DNA from: Arthrobacter pascens
GTDB lineage: Bacteria > Actinomycetota > Actinomycetes > Actinomycetales > Micrococcaceae
Reading direction: 5' to 3'
Length of the DNA stretch: 50,600 nt
Assembly: GCF_017052465.1 (NCBI RefSeq)
Contig: NZ_JAFHKT010000106.1
Location: 1 to 50,600, forward strand
Within the stretch, counting starts at the first letter, position 1. Every line of letters begins with the position of its first letter. The translations under genes were made by a program, and so were the position numbers. Positions 14,053-24,296 of the stretch are shown one piece after another. Below the pieces are notes generated by a model, which saw only the letters and a program-made list of their open reading frames with translations, was not told the origin of the DNA and made no database searches.

Positions 14053-17000
14053 AGCGCAGCACGATGTCCACGGGGTTGGCCTCGGACCTCCATTGGCCTC
14101 CGGATCCGGGCCTGGCCCCAATCACGGGGGCGGTCAAAACGCCCGAGCGGTTGGTGCGCTTGTCCCGCAGGATCTCCGTCACGGAGCCGAGGTGCCGGGA
14201 CAGGTCGATCACGTTCTCCGGGGCGGCCAGGAGCAGCTGGAAGCCGAATTCGTGCAGCGCCTTGATGCCTGCGCCGGCGAATTCCTCGGACGCCAGGACG
14301 AACGCTTCGTCCATCATCACGGTGCCGTAGGTGGTGAAGCCCTGTTCCGCGATGCCCAGCTGGTAGCTCAGCGCCGCCGCCATGATGAATGCCGTGAAGC
14401 GCTGCCGCTCACCGCCGGACATGGAGCCGGTGTCGGCGTGCATGAACACGTCGGTCCGCTTGCCGCCGCCCGACCTTCCGGCCGGCACATCCACTTCGCG
14501 GTGCTCCTTGCACTGGATGAACAGGTGGCCGCGCACATCGAGCACCTCCGCCCGCCAGCGCCGGTCCTCCGGCGCCTGCGAACCCAGCCGCTTCACGAGC
14601 GTTTCCAAGGACTTGTAGCGGTTGGTGAGCTCGGCGTCGTCGTCGGTTTCCGCTCCGGGGGCGGACTTGCCGTGGCGCGAATGCCGGGTCTTCAGCGCGT
14701 TCTGGATGGCGTCCTTGAACTGCTTGGCGGTGGCCGGGAGAGTCTGCTTGATGTCCAGTTCCAGGAAGCTGCCTTCATGGAAATTGACCTCGGAAAGAAT
14801 GCCGTTGAGCGGCAGGATGCGGCTCGTGATGGAGCGGCGTTCCTCGTCCAGCAGGTGCAGCAGCGTGCTGAACGATTCGTGCGTGCGCTGGTTGAAGAAC
14901 TGCCGGAACTCGGCCTCCTGCGCGGGCAGTCCGTCGCTGACAATCGCGTGGTAGCGGGCCTCGAACTCACTGGCGGCGCCGATCGAGGTGCCGTGGTCGG
15001 CCGAGATCGCCGTGCCCCATTCGCGCACGAAACCCTCGAAGATCCGGGTAAGCCGCTCGGACGTCGCCTGGCCGCGGGATTCCGCGGCGTGCAGTTCCCC
15101 CAGCAGCCGGGTTTTGACCCGGGCGGCCAGGTTGTCCAGCTCATGCATTTCCGTCACGTCGCCGAAGCCCTCGAAGTACGGCTCCAGCGCGGCGGCAGCG
15201 GAGTCCGACGGCGGCGCCTGGTTCAGGCGGGTCCGCGCCGCTTCCAGCAGCGAATCGGCAGCGGTGAGCTGGTGATCCAGCGCCTTGTACTCGCTCTGCA
15301 GCACGGCGGCCGCTTCGGTGCTGGACTGGTGCTTCTGGCGGGCCGCCTCGACGTTGGCACGCAGAGGTTCGAGGTCCGCCTGCGCCGCAAGGGCGCCCTT
15401 GAGGCGCTGCTCAATCCGGGCAAGTTCGTCCGCGGCGACCACCGCGGAGACCTGCTCCCAGGGGCGGTGGTCCTCGGCCACCCGGCGCAGCGCCTCGAGC
15501 TGCCGGGACATGCCCTGGTGGGATTCCTCCCTGCTCTGGGCGAGCTCGGCCGCCTTGGCCAGCTCCTGCTGCAGGTCGGCCACCTGTGCCGCGACGAGTT
15601 CCGTCTTGGAGGCGTTGTCGAAGCCGAGGATGTAGTCCTGGCGGCCGGCGAAGCGGTCGTCCTTCTCCACGGTGTGCCTGTTGCGCTTGACCACGCCGCC
15701 CAGGCTCAGGCCCTTGTCGAGCGTGGCAAGGTCGTCCGGATTTTCCACACACGGGTAGGCGAAGTCCAGGGCGATGCGTTCACGGATCCATTCGCCTGCC
15801 TGCGCGGAGCCGCCGTTGTTCCCGGTGGTGAGGATATCCAGCTTGGTCAGCAGATCGCCGTCGGACACGTCCTCCACAGCCAGCGCCCCGCCGGCGAGCG
15901 GCTTCGAGACATCCACGGCGCGGAGGGCACCGCGGACGGAGTGGTCGTTCAAATAGCGCGTGACGGCGGCGAAGTGCTCGCCCGGGACCAGCAGCGTGGT
16001 GGCAAGGTTGCGCAGCGCCCGCTCCGCGGCGGGCCGCCACTGTTCCTCCCCCTCGGCAAGGTCAATGAGCTCGCCCCCGAACGGCATGAGTTCCTCGGGG
16101 ACGCCTGTGGCGGCCGCGATGGCAGCGCGGTTCTCAATGCTCGACGGCGGCAGCAGCGACTTGCGCGTCTTCAGGGAGACGAGCTCCTGTTCGGCCGCGG
16201 CGAGTTCACGCTTCTTGGTCGCGTGCCCGTCAAAGGCCTCGAAGCGGAGCTCCTTCAACGCCTCCGAATCGTCCCTGAGTTCCGCGGCGCGCGCGGCGGC
16301 CTGCTCGTGCGCCTGCTCCCATCCCTCGGCCGTCCAGTCCAGCTCCAGGCCGGCGTCGGCGAGCGACTGGCGGGCCGCCTCCTCCACCTGCTGGCGGAGT
16401 TTGAGGCCGACCCGGGCGTTCTCCAGCGACTGCTCGATGGAGGAGATGGCGTTGCCGCCCTGGTTGTTGTACTCAGCCTCGAGCTGGCGCAGTTCCTTGG
16501 CAAGGCCGTCACGGACAGCCCGCTCGGCGCCGAGTTCCTTGGCCTTGGCCTGCGCCAGCGCCTTGAACCGGGCGAGGGTCTTCTCGTGGATCGTGACGGC
16601 GAGCCGCTGCCGGTAGGCCTCGAACTCCTCGCCGGCGAGCTCCCGGAGCCGGTTCGCGTCCAGCAGGGACTGTGCATAGTCGCGGTTCAGCTCCGGCACC
16701 GGGGCCAGCTGGTCGCGTTGCTGCCGCACGTCCTCAAGGCGCTGCCGGATGGACATCAGGTTGCTGAATTCCTCCACGACGCCGTCCGCAGCGGCCAGCG
16801 TCGCCGGCGCATCCAGCACCTGGTCCCGGAAGAACGTGTTGACGCTGCCGCCCAGGCCCTTGCCGGCCTGGATCACGCGGAGCAGCGGCAATGCCTGGTC
16901 CGAGTTGATGCCCAGCAGGCGGCGGAACCGCTCGGCGAAGGCCTTGTGGACATCGAAGACCTGCGCGTCCGGGAAGATGCCTTCAAGGGCTGCCTTGGTG

Positions 17001-17518
17001 AAACGCTTCTCGGCGATGCCCTCGATCGCGGCAAGGTCCAGGGGCTCGTTGTCGATCAGGTAGTACCGCCCGACGCTGGACTCCGTGCCGTTCTTCGGCA
17101 GGTCGAACAGCGCGGACACCGTCACTTTGGTGCCCGCCGCGTTGTCGAACGTCAGGGCGACGGCGGACCACGTGGCACCGGGGCGCTGGAAGGCACTGGC
17201 AGAGCCCTCGCCCACGGCCTTGTCGCCGACCTTGCCGCGCATGTACGTGAACGTGGTCCTCTTGTCCTCCACCGACCCGCCGGAGCGCTGGGCAGCGGCT
17301 TCGTTGGAGCGCGGACGGGCATCAAATACCCGCAGCATGGCATCGAACAGCGTCGACTTGCCGACCCCCGAGTTGCCGGTCAGCAGCGTGCCGTTGCGGT
17401 CCACGTGCATCGTGTGGGCGCCGTGGAACGTGCCCCAGTTGACCACCTGCACCATGGCCAGGCGCATCTGGCCCGGGTTGGTGAGTTCGCCCATCGGCAG
17501 CATGGTTGCGATGCTCAC
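14051..17518 (-). CDS. jetC: JetC, SMC-like ATPase of a Wadjet/MukB-type system
   Basis: A 1155-residue SMC-type ATPase: Walker [10 protein letters not shown] (48-56), two long coiled-coil stretches (about 260-430 and 640-790) around a hinge-like region, signature MSGGERQR (1033-1040) and Walker B TVMMDEA (Asp1070, Glu1071). Such proteins extrude DNA loops; in Wadjet they recognise small circular DNA such as plasmids. The GTG start at 17518 overlaps the jetB stop (GTGA). It ends the jetA-jetB-jetC operon. A jetD gene, which supplies the topoisomerase-like nuclease, does not follow: only 220 bases and an unrelated lipoprotein gene do. Confidence 0.92.
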   Translation of the reverse strand: MSIATMLPMGELTNPGQMRLAMVQVVNWGTFHGAHTMHVDRNGTLLTGNSGVGKSTLFDAMLRVFDARPRSNEAAAQRSGGSVEDKRTTFTYMRGKVGDKAVGEGSASAFQRPGATWSAVALTFDNAAGTKVTVSALFDLPKNGTESSVGRYYLIDNEPLDLAAIEGIAEKRFTKAALEGIFPDAQVFDVHKAFAERFRRLLGINSDQALPLLRVIQAGKGLGGSVNTFFRDQVLDAPATLAAADGVVEEFSNLMSIRQRLEDVRQQRDQLAPVPELNRDYAQSLLDANRLRELAGEEFEAYRQRLAVTIHEKTLARFKALAQAKAKELGAERAVRDGLAKELRQLEAEYNNQGGNAISSIEQSLENARVGLKLRQQVEEAARQSLADAGLELDWTAEGWEQAHEQAAARAAELRDDSEALKELRFEAFDGHATKKRELAAAEQELVSLKTRKSLLPPSSIENRAAIAAATGVPEELMPFGGELIDLAEGEEQWRPAAERALRNLATTLLVPGEHFAAVTRYLNDHSVRGALRAVDVSKPLAGGALAVEDVSDGDLLTKLDILTTGNNGGSAQAGEWIRERIALDFAYPCVENPDDLATLDKGLSLGGVVKRNRHTVEKDDRFAGRQDYILGFDNASKTELVAAQVADLQQELAKAAELAQSREESHQGMSRQLEALRRVAEDHRPWEQVSAVVAADELARIEQRLKGALAAQADLEPLRANVEAARQKHQSSTEAAAVLQSEYKALDHQLTAADSLLEAARTRLNQAPPSDSAAAALEPYFEGFGDVTEMHELDNLAARVKTRLLGELHAAESRGQATSERLTRIFEGFVREWGTAISADHGTSIGAASEFEARYHAIVSDGLPAQEAEFRQFFNQRTHESFSTLLHLLDEERRSITSRILPLNGILSEVNFHEGSFLELDIKQTLPATAKQFKDAIQNALKTRHSRHGKSAPGAETDDDAELTNRYKSLETLVKRLGSQAPEDRRWRAEVLDVRGHLFIQCKEHREVDVPAGRSGGGKRTDVFMHADTGSMSGGERQRFTAFIMAAALSYQLGIAEQGFTTYGTVMMDEAFVLASEEFAGAGIKALHEFGFQLLLAAPENVIDLSRHLGSVTEILRDKRTNRSGVLTAPVIGARPGSGGQWRSEANPVDIVLR

Positions 17519-18435
17519 TTGGCTTCCTCCATCTCGCTGGTCAAGCCTGTCGAGACCCGAGGTGCTTCAGCTGTGGTCACCTTTGACTCCGCAGCCGATG
17601 CTGCGTCGTTGGGAACGTCACCTTCGGCGTCGTCGTCCTCCTCCGCGGAACTGTCGCCGTCGAGCTCTATCAGTGCTTCGGTGCCCGTCGGGTCTGCTGT
17701 CGCCGCCATCAGGGCTTCGATCTGGGCCGGGATGTCGCCGATGTTTTCGAACGGGAGGGCCAGCGGGAGGGCGTTGGAGATCGTGTAGACGTCGTCCAGG
17801 CCGGTGGTGAGCAGGAGTTGGCGCGCGAGGAGCTTGGTGATCGCCCGGTTAACGACGTCCGAGTCGCGGAGGGCGTCCTGCTGGCCCGCCGGCTGGTAGT
17901 GCGCCACGAGTTCGGCGATTTCTTCACGCGTGATCGTGGGGTCGGTCTGGGCGGTGACGTGGCGGTCCAGGAGCAGCCGGAGGCGGAGCAGCACGATGGT
18001 TTCCACCCGGCTGAGGGCACGCTGCTGGCGCAGGATGCTGGAGCGGGTGCTGCCGCCGATGGCCTCGGGGTCGACAGGCCGCAGGACGGCGATCTTGCGC
18101 TCGTGGTCCAGCTCCAGGGTGAGGAACAGTTCGGAGAGCCTGCTGCGGAGGATGATCTGGTTGTCCAGCAGTGTGGTCCACAGCTTTTCGTCGCGGCCGC
18201 CGTCGACGTATGGGCCTTTCAGCAGCTTCACGAGCGCCTGGCGCACCCTCATGGCGAGCACGCCGGTGTCGCCGGGGAACAGTGCCGCGCCGTCGACGAA
18301 GGTGTCCCGCGGGCGGACTGAAAAGGGGTCCGTCCGGGTTTCGACTGGCTGTTCCAGCGGGGTCTCGACAGGCTCGACCACGGGGGCGGGCTCGACCACG
18401 GGGGCAGGCTCGACCAGCGGGGTTTTTTCAGTCAT
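17515..18435 (-). CDS. jetB: JetB, DUF4194 subunit of the Wadjet-type complex
   Basis: The 306-residue protein carries the DUF4194 domain (about 50-230: [61 protein letters not shown]), equivalent to the MukE/kite subunit bridging JetA and JetC. The domain is flanked by odd tails: the N-terminus has VVEPAP hexapeptide repeats and the C-terminus is acidic. Both tails are partly encoded by copies of one dispersed repeat in opposite orientation (17538-17557, 18361-18380). The ATG at 18435 overlaps jetA by eight bases, and the stop overlaps jetC by four. Confidence 0.88.
   Translation of the reverse strand: MTEKTPLVEPAPVVEPAPVVEPVETPLEQPVETRTDPFSVRPRDTFVDGAALFPGDTGVLAMRVRQALVKLLKGPYVDGGRDEKLWTTLLDNQIILRSRLSELFLTLELDHERKIAVLRPVDPEAIGGSTRSSILRQQRALSRVETIVLLRLRLLLDRHVTAQTDPTITREEIAELVAHYQPAGQQDALRDSDVVNRAITKLLARQLLLTTGLDDVYTISNALPLALPFENIGDIPAQIEALMAATADPTGTEALIELDGDSSAEEDDDAEGDVPNDAASAAESKVTTAEAPRVSTGLTSEMEEAK
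17538..17557. repeat. Dispersed 20-base repeat in the 3' end of jetB
   Basis: TGGTCAAGCCTGTCGAGACC matches the inverted copy at 18361-18380 in 19 of 20 bases. It is read in frame as part of the JetB C-terminal tail (RVSTGLTS). Similar TCGACAGGCTCGACCA units are familiar in intergenic DNA of Arthrobacter-like genomes. Confidence 0.8.
18361..18424. repeat. Dispersed repeat and 18-base tandem units in the 5' end of jetB
   Basis: GGTCTCGACAGGCTCGACCA (18361-18380) is the inverted partner of 17538-17557. It runs into an 18-base tandem unit GGCTCGACCACGGGGGCG at 18371-18388, 18389-18406 and, degenerate, 18407-18424, translated as the VVEPAP hexapeptide. A worn copy may lie at 18338-18356. Confidence 0.85.
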
Positions 18436-19885
18436 CGGAATCCTTCGTGAGGGTGACCACCGGCAGGTAGGCCTTGCGTGTGGTGCCGTCAATCTGTTCA
18501 AACTCGACGGCGTCCCAGGCTGCCCGGTCGAAGCCGGCGCCGTCGTGGAGGGCATGGGACAGCAGTGCGCGGATGGAGTTGATGTGCCGTTCCCCGGGAG
18601 GCAGCTGCTCCCAGGCTTCGGTAAGGGAAGCGGCACCCGCCATGGCTGCGCGGATGGCCTCCGGGCGTGCCTTGCCGGTGCGCGGCGAGCGCACGCGGTC
18701 GGAGTCGCTGAACGCGATCGGGTCCGCAAGCTTCGGCGGGGCCGCGAATTCGTCGGGATCGAACAGCTTTACCATGGCCAGGGATTCGAAGCCTGCGTTG
18801 AAGAGCTCCGGGCCGGGGACAAGGCCTGGCCGCTCCCGTTCGTACGGCAGGGACCGGATGGCCTGTTCGGCCTCGCGCAGCACCTTGCGGAGCCGGACGG
18901 ACTGGCGGAAGTCATCGCTCTGGACGTAGGTGTTCAGGCTCTCGCTGAGCTTGCCGTAGATGCGCTGGATCTCGCTGTGCTGCTGGCGGAGCTCGGCCAC
19001 GAGGTTCTTCAGCGTTTCGCGGTCCTCCGCTGAAAGGTCGTCCGCGAACTGCCGGCTGAGCACCTCGCCGATCGCCGAGCGGAAGCGAAGCTGCTGCTGC
19101 GGGTCTTCGAGGAAGGCCGTGAAGGAACGGAAGGTCCTGCCCTCCGGGCTTTGCCGCAGCCGTTTGTCCGCTTCCAGCACCTGGGCCATGGTGGCGCCCT
19201 TGGTCAGCGATTCCTCGATGATCTGGTTGCGCAGCTCACCCACAAGCTCTTCAATGCGGTCACGCATCTTCTTGTAGTCGGCCGGAAGGCTGGCCGCGAG
19301 GTCCAGGATGTTCCCGGCGGCTTCCACGGCTTCATCGTCATCGAGCAGTCCGTCAAAGTCCCCGGAACTGATGTCGTGGATGAGCTGTTGGCGCTCCTCG
19401 ATCTCCTCTTCCAACGACTCCAGCCGTGCGCTCTGGTCCGGGTTGGTTTCGTTGGCGAGTTTCTCGACGTCGCCCAGCAGCGTGCCAAGCCGGGAACCGT
19501 TCAGCGTGGAGCGTTCGCTGGAAAGACTGTCCAGGAACGCCAGCACGCGGGCGGCCGGTTCGGTGACTTCGTAGACGATCTGGCCGGACTGGTTCCGTCG
19601 CGTCAGGAACTGCTTGCGCGTCCATTCATCGCCAAAGGACTTTCCGTTGGCCGAACCCCCCAGCCCCGGCTCCTGGCGGCGGAGCTGTTCAAGGAAAGAG
19701 TCGACGTCGGCATGGAACTCTTCAAGCGGAAGCTGCGGCCGGGTGCGGGTGAAGGACGCCTGCAGCACCGCAATCACCCAGGGGGCGGAGCGCGTGAGCG
19801 CCCAGGCGGGCCCCTTGGTCAGGAGCTCGAGGTCCCGAAGCCGTGCGCTGATGGCGTCAGCGGAGGACGCGGCGGACCGGGGCAC
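18428..19885 (-). CDS. jetA: JetA, DUF3375 subunit of the Wadjet-type complex
   Basis: A 485-residue DUF3375 protein, the kleisin-like (MukF-equivalent) subunit. The N-terminal half has a winged-helix-like part ([26 protein letters not shown], later [29 protein letters not shown]), followed by helical, probably coiled-coil segments ([18 protein letters not shown]) and a conserved C-terminal region. It is first in jetABC. The GTG at 19885 has AAGGAG eight bases upstream. About 300 bases of intergenic DNA separate it from the divergent membrane protein gene, where the operon promoter must lie. Confidence 0.9.
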   Translation of the reverse strand: MPRSAASSADAISARLRDLELLTKGPAWALTRSAPWVIAVLQASFTRTRPQLPLEEFHADVDSFLEQLRRQEPGLGGSANGKSFGDEWTRKQFLTRRNQSGQIVYEVTEPAARVLAFLDSLSSERSTLNGSRLGTLLGDVEKLANETNPDQSARLESLEEEIEERQQLIHDISSGDFDGLLDDDEAVEAAGNILDLAASLPADYKKMRDRIEELVGELRNQIIEESLTKGATMAQVLEADKRLRQSPEGRTFRSFTAFLEDPQQQLRFRSAIGEVLSRQFADDLSAEDRETLKNLVAELRQQHSEIQRIYGKLSESLNTYVQSDDFRQSVRLRKVLREAEQAIRSLPYERERPGLVPGPELFNAGFESLAMVKLFDPDEFAAPPKLADPIAFSDSDRVRSPRTGKARPEAIRAAMAGAASLTEAWEQLPPGERHINSIRALLSHALHDGAGFDRAAWDAVEFEQIDGTTRKAYLPVVTLTKDSDD

Positions 19886-20188
19886 ACACTCTCCTTAGTT
19901 GCGACGGGAATGGTTTGGGCAGCGGGAAACCCGAAAACTGCCAAGTACAAGGTTAACGCAGCGCCCTCTTTCCGGCGGCGCCGGCTCCGCGTTGCCCAAG
20001 GGTTGCCTGCCGGACAACGGAACCTGTGTGACTGGTGTGGTTATTGAGACACGGCCGTGACCTACGGAGCAGTATGATTTCGATCCCGTATCAACCGGCC
20101 CGACCCGCTGAAAAGCTGTGGATGGACCCGGCTCCGCACCCTAGGCTCGTGCTACTGATCCAACCGCAGCAACGGCGCAGGGGGAAGC
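19886..20188. other. Divergent intergenic region, jetA and small membrane protein
   Basis: No gene is seen. The stretch must hold the jetA promoter (minus) and that of the gene at 20189 (plus). A TATGAT hexamer at about 20073 on the plus strand could be a -10 element but lacks a properly spaced TTGACA-like partner. A GC-rich patch (19974-20000) shows short self-complementarity. Confidence 0.4.
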
Positions 20189-20491
20189 ATGCAGTTTGAC
20201 CTAAGTGCAGTGGAGAACGCCACCCTGGTGTTCATCGGAACGCTGGTTTTTGCCTTGGCACTGGTTCTGTTCGTGGCGGTGGCGGCGATGGCCGCCCTCG
20301 TCCTGGTGGGCGTCGGACGGCTGGCGTGGCTGGTCGTCGCGGGCACGCTGCTGGGCCTGGTGCACGGCCTCAACCACCTGTGGGATCGGCTGGTCCACCA
20401 CGCGTCAACGGTCGAGCTACCGGGTGATTTTGCAGGACAGCCCTCCCCTAGCACGGGTACTTACCCGCGGGTAGCATTGAGGGACAGCTGA
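20189..20491 (+). CDS. Small two-helix membrane protein
   Basis: A 100-residue protein of unknown function with hydrophobic segments at about 12-35 and 37-58 and a soluble tail. GGGGGA lies just before the ATG. Its helices align by eye with the N-terminus of the gene at 24297: both carry FxGTxxFA, a long helix and VGRL before a second helix. It is read away from jetA and towards the acyl-CoA dehydrogenase, 62 bases further on. Confidence 0.65.
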   Translation: MQFDLSAVENATLVFIGTLVFALALVLFVAVAAMAALVLVGVGRLAWLVVAGTLLGLVHGLNHLWDRLVHHASTVELPGDFAGQPSPSTGTYPRVALRDS

Positions 20492-20553
20492 AGGGTCCCC
20501 CACCCACGGCGGACCCAGGGCTTGAGCCGGTCACCGGTTAGAGGAGATGCCCC

Positions 20554-22614
20554 GTGAGCTCCGCCACTGAGAGTCCCGCCACTGACAGTTCAGCAACGGA
20601 AAGTCAGGGCGACCTGCCGCAGGCCGGCGCAGTCCCGCCCATCGACAGCCTGGAGTCCGAAACCCCGATAGCGGCCGAGAAAATCGGAGCCGGCGCATCC
20701 GCCGAGGATGCCAGGGCCGTCGCCGAGGCGGCCCGCGAAACCGCGTGGGAGCAGCCGAGCTTCGCCAAAGGCCTGTACCTTGGCAGCTTCGACCTCAGCC
20801 TCATCCATCCGTGGCCGGCAGCCAAAGCCGATGACGTGGAGCGCGGCGAGGCCTTCATGGAGCAACTCACGGCGCTGTGCCGGACCATGTCCGGCCGGGT
20901 GATTGAGCGCGACGCCAAAATACCGGACGAGTACCTCAAGGCGCTGGCTGACCTCGGCGTGTTCGGCATGAAAATCCCGCAGGAGTACGGCGGACTGGGG
21001 CTGTCGCTGGTGTACTACGGCCGGGCGCTGGGACTGCTGGGCTCGGTGCACCCCAGCCTGGGCGCGCTGCTCTCCGCCCACCAGTCCATCGGCGTGCCCG
21101 AGCCGGTGAAGGTGTTTGGCACTGCTGAACAGAAACGGGAGTACCTGCCGCGCTGTGCCGCCGGCGCCATTACCGCCTTCCTCCTCACCGAACCCGACGT
21201 CGGCAGTGACCCCGCCCGGATGGGCAGCACCGCTGTCCCCACGGACGACGGCGAGGCGTACATTCTGGACGGCGTGAAACTCTGGACCACCAACGGCGTG
21301 ATCGCCGAGCTTGTGGTGGTGATGGCCGTGGTGCCGCGGCACACCGGTTCCGACGGCACCGTCCACAAGGGCGGCATCACCGCCTTTGTGGTCGAGATGG
21401 ACTCGCCGGGCATCACCGTGGAAAACAGGAATGCCTTCATGGGCCTGCGCGGCATCGAAAACGGCGTCACCCGCTTCCACCAGGTCAGGGTTCCGGCGGC
21501 CAACAGGCTGGGCCGCGAGGGCCAGGGCCTGAAGATCGCGCTCACCACGCTCAATACCGGACGGCTGTCCCTTCCGGCCCTGTGCGTCGCCACGGGGCGC
21601 TGGAGTTTGAAGATCGCCCGCGAATGGTCCAACGCGCGAACCCAGTGGGGGCGGCCGGTGGGCAAACATGAGGCCGTGGGCAAGAAGATCGCCTTCATTG
21701 CCGCCACGGCGTTCGCCCTGGATGCTGTCTTTGAACTGTCCGCCGAGATGGCCGACGCCGGGCAGAAGGACATCCGCATCGAGGCCGCCCTCGCCAAGCT
21801 GTGGTCCACGGAAATCAGCTACCGGATAGCCGACGAGCTGGTGCAGATCCGCGGCGGCCGGGGTTTCGAAACCGCCGATTCGCTGGAGGCCCGCGGCGAG
21901 CGGGCCGTGCCCGCGGAGCAGCAACTGCGTGACCTGCGCATCAACAGGATCTTCGAGGGGTCATCGGAGATCATGAAGCTGCTGATCGCCCGCGAGGCCG
22001 TGGACGCCCATTTGGCCGCCGCCGGGGCCCTCGCGTCCGCGGACGCCAGTCTGTCGGACAAAGCGAGGGCCGCCGTCGGGGCCTCCGGCTTCTATGCGAA
22101 GTGGCTGCCCAAACTGGTGGCGGGCGCCGGCATGGACCCCCGGTCCTACGGCGAGTTCGGCCGGCTCGCCAAGCAGCTGCGCTTCGTGGAACGGTCCTCA
22201 CGGCGGCTGGCCCGCCAGACGTTCTACGGCATGGGGCGCTGGCAGGCAGGGCTCGAGCACAAGCAGGCCTTCCTGGGACGGATCGTGGACATCGGCGCCG
22301 AGCTCTTCGCCATGGCCGCGTGCTGCTCCCGGGCGGAGATGCTGCTTCGCACGGCTCCCGAGCGGGGCGCCACGGCGTTCGAGCTCGCCGAAGCCTATTG
22401 CGAGCAGGCCCGCGTCCGGGTGGACGAATACTTTGACCAGTTGTGGCGGAACACCGACGACGGCGACCGCGACCTTTCGCGCAAGGTCCTCGCCGGGGAT
22501 TACGTGTGGCTTGAGGCCGGCGTGCTGGACCAGTCCGAAGGCACCGGGCCATGGATTGCCGACGCCTCGCCCCAAGCGTCCGTCAAGGAAGACCTGCACC
22601 GGAAATACCGCTGA
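20554..22614 (+). CDS. Acyl-CoA dehydrogenase, long form
   Basis: An FAD enzyme that introduces the alpha-beta double bond in acyl-CoA, 686 residues. The central domain shows the FAD/substrate strand (AFLLTEPDVGSDPARM), the middle beta domain, and the C-terminal helices with IRGGRGFETADSLEARGE and RINRIFEGSSEIMK, whose glutamate matches the catalytic base of MCAD-type enzymes. About 170 further residues form a C-terminal extension as in VLCAD-like proteins; the first 70 residues are low-complexity Ser/Thr/Ala/Glu. The GTG start has GAGGAG eight bases upstream. It stands alone, so its chain-length preference cannot be inferred. Confidence 0.9.
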   Translation: MSSATESPATDSSATESQGDLPQAGAVPPIDSLESETPIAAEKIGAGASAEDARAVAEAARETAWEQPSFAKGLYLGSFDLSLIHPWPAAKADDVERGEAFMEQLTALCRTMSGRVIERDAKIPDEYLKALADLGVFGMKIPQEYGGLGLSLVYYGRALGLLGSVHPSLGALLSAHQSIGVPEPVKVFGTAEQKREYLPRCAAGAITAFLLTEPDVGSDPARMGSTAVPTDDGEAYILDGVKLWTTNGVIAELVVVMAVVPRHTGSDGTVHKGGITAFVVEMDSPGITVENRNAFMGLRGIENGVTRFHQVRVPAANRLGREGQGLKIALTTLNTGRLSLPALCVATGRWSLKIAREWSNARTQWGRPVGKHEAVGKKIAFIAATAFALDAVFELSAEMADAGQKDIRIEAALAKLWSTEISYRIADELVQIRGGRGFETADSLEARGERAVPAEQQLRDLRINRIFEGSSEIMKLLIAREAVDAHLAAAGALASADASLSDKARAAVGASGFYAKWLPKLVAGAGMDPRSYGEFGRLAKQLRFVERSSRRLARQTFYGMGRWQAGLEHKQAFLGRIVDIGAELFAMAACCSRAEMLLRTAPERGATAFELAEAYCEQARVRVDEYFDQLWRNTDDGDRDLSRKVLAGDYVWLEAGVLDQSEGTGPWIADASPQASVKEDLHRKYR

Positions 22615-22792
22615 CCAGCGAAGGAGTAGGGCCGGCCGCGGGGAGAGCGGCACGAAAACCTAAATAGTAAGCATTCTTGCTACGGGGGATTGAACGGAGT
22701 TAGCTAGAAGTGAGGCCAGCGCCTTGGCCTCGGCATTGCGATGCCCGGCTTAGACCCTGAGCCTGGTCCGTTCAATGAAAGTGAGACGTTCG

Positions 22793-23623
22793 ATGAGCAG
22801 CCCAATCGGTTCCGAGGACAGACGCCCCCGGCATACCCAGTCCGGGCGCAGGCCCGACGACACTCCGGTCTACGACGCCACCCAGTCGCGTGAAGGGGAT
22901 ACGCGGAACATGGACGCCGGCGCACGGGACACTGACACAAGCACCAGGGCCATGACCACTCAGGCCCCCTACGCCGAGCGGGAGTATGCTCCGACCCCGG
23001 AGGACGACGACGCGCGGCAGCACTCCGACCCCAACCTCGCCTCAAGGGAGACGGCTATCGCCCGTGAGAAGGAGGCCTTCGGCGGGGTCAAAGTAGGCTC
23101 GGCGTTCTTCGGCTGGCTGGCCGCCACAGGCATGGCCGTATTGCTGACTGCCCTCGTGGCGGCAGCCGGAACGGCCGTGGGCCTCGCCACCAATCCCGAC
23201 GTCAACGCCGCCATCGGCCAGGCGGCGTCGAACGAGACGGTGGGCCTTGTGGGCATCATCGTGCTGCTCGTGATCCTCTTCGTTTCGTATTACAGCGGCG
23301 GCTACGTGGCCGGGCGCATGGCCCGGTTTAACGGCGCCAAGCAGGGCATGATGGTGTGGATCTGGGCGCTCATCGCCGCCATTATCATCGCTGTCCTGGG
23401 GATGATCGCCGGTGAACGGTTCAATATCCTGGCCCAGCTGAACAGTTTCCCCCGGATTCCCGTGAACGAAGGCCAGCTGACCACCACCAGCATCATCGCC
23501 GCCGTCGTGGTCGCGGCGGTGGCCCTGGTGGGCGCCGTCGTCGGCGGCATGGCGGGCATGCGGTTCCACCGCAAGGTGGACCGCGCTGGGTTCACGCCGA
23601 CGGCCGACTACGAGGAGCGCTAG
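22793..23623 (+). CDS. Four-helix membrane protein, YrzE/TIGR04086-like
   Basis: The 276-residue product has a charged, polar N-terminal 90 residues (rich in Asp, Arg, Thr) followed by four hydrophobic helices (about 95-125, 145-165, 185-208, 230-255) with a glycine-rich helix pattern, GGYVAGRMARFNGAKQG between helices two and three, and a short basic end. This arrangement is seen in poorly studied envelope proteins. The ATG at 22793 is preferred to one six codons earlier; neither has a strong ribosome-binding site. Confidence 0.65.
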   Translation: MSSPIGSEDRRPRHTQSGRRPDDTPVYDATQSREGDTRNMDAGARDTDTSTRAMTTQAPYAEREYAPTPEDDDARQHSDPNLASRETAIAREKEAFGGVKVGSAFFGWLAATGMAVLLTALVAAAGTAVGLATNPDVNAAIGQAASNETVGLVGIIVLLVILFVSYYSGGYVAGRMARFNGAKQGMMVWIWALIAAIIIAVLGMIAGERFNILAQLNSFPRIPVNEGQLTTTSIIAAVVVAAVALVGAVVGGMAGMRFHRKVDRAGFTPTADYEER

Positions 23624-23682
23624 GAGCCGCCGCCGGGGCGGTGTCCCGCGCGCCGCGCCTTCCAGGGCCGCGGCGGGCCCCG

Positions 23683-24090
23683 CTACGCCTGGTGAAGGAC
23701 GACGGCGTCAAGGTAGTACCAGCGGCGGTCCACCCTGAGGAAACGGCTGGTTTCGTGATGGACGCCCCGCTCGCCGTCCTGCCTGAAGTGTGCCCTGAAC
23801 TCCACGGTCCCCTGGTTGTCCAAGGGGCCGCCGCGGCTCGTGGACACGATGTCCAGCCGCCGCCACTCGAGCCCGGGATCAAGGTCCAGCTCGGAGGGCC
23901 TGGTGTCCGGGTGCCACGTTTTCAGCAGGTAGCCTGCATCCAGGAGGACGAAGGCGCTGTACCGGGACCGCATGAGCTGTTCAGCCGTCGCGGCGTCCGC
24001 GGCTCCGCTGTGGAAGCGGCCGCAGCAGTCTGCGTACTGCTCGCCCGAGAGGCACGGACAGTTGCCGGAATAGGTCTGGGACTGGCTCAC
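23683..24090 (-). CDS. YchJ-family protein with SEC-C motif
   Basis: A 135-residue UPF0225/YchJ protein. The N-terminal SEC-C zinc motif is CPCLSGEQYADCCGRFHSG, followed by the family block EQLMRSRYSAFVLLDAGYLLKTWHPDTRP and a cystatin-like fold ending in WYYLDAVV. The role is not established; SEC-C motifs bind zinc and often contact other proteins. The GTG at 24090 has AGGGA five bases upstream and places the motif at the usual distance from the N-terminus, so the 77-codon upstream extension is rejected. Confidence 0.88.
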   Translation of the reverse strand: MSQSQTYSGNCPCLSGEQYADCCGRFHSGAADAATAEQLMRSRYSAFVLLDAGYLLKTWHPDTRPSELDLDPGLEWRRLDIVSTSRGGPLDNQGTVEFRAHFRQDGERGVHHETSRFLRVDRRWYYLDAVVLHQA

Positions 24091-24296
24091 GGAATTCCCT
24101 GAAATTGTGGAGGTAAATTGCTGTTTCCGACTATATGCCCTAGTCGGCCGGCCCGTCCGGTAACAGGTTCGAAACGACACCCGCCGGGCCTTGCCATGCG
24201 GGCACGTCGGCAGTAAATAGTCCGTAAGGTGGTAAGGGCTGTTGCACGTAGGCAATGCCGCGGAATGCGGCAGCGGCGAGTTGGTAGGAGGGTGAC

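Noticed and set aside
14093..17788. A 1231-codon open frame on the plus strand opposite jetC
   Set aside because: It mirrors jetC over its whole length, is rich in Arg, Gly and Leu, and has no family features. Long antisense frames are common in GC-rich genes with strong third-position bias.
22661..22682. Near-palindrome TAGTAAGCATTCTTGCTA upstream of the four-helix membrane protein
   Set aside because: The arms pair poorly and no second copy was found, so I could not support an operator.
24127..24147. CCGACTA/TAGTCGG inverted repeat in the YchJ/membrane protein divergent region
   Set aside because: Seven-base arms are expected by chance in a window of this size, and no matching regulator gene is near.
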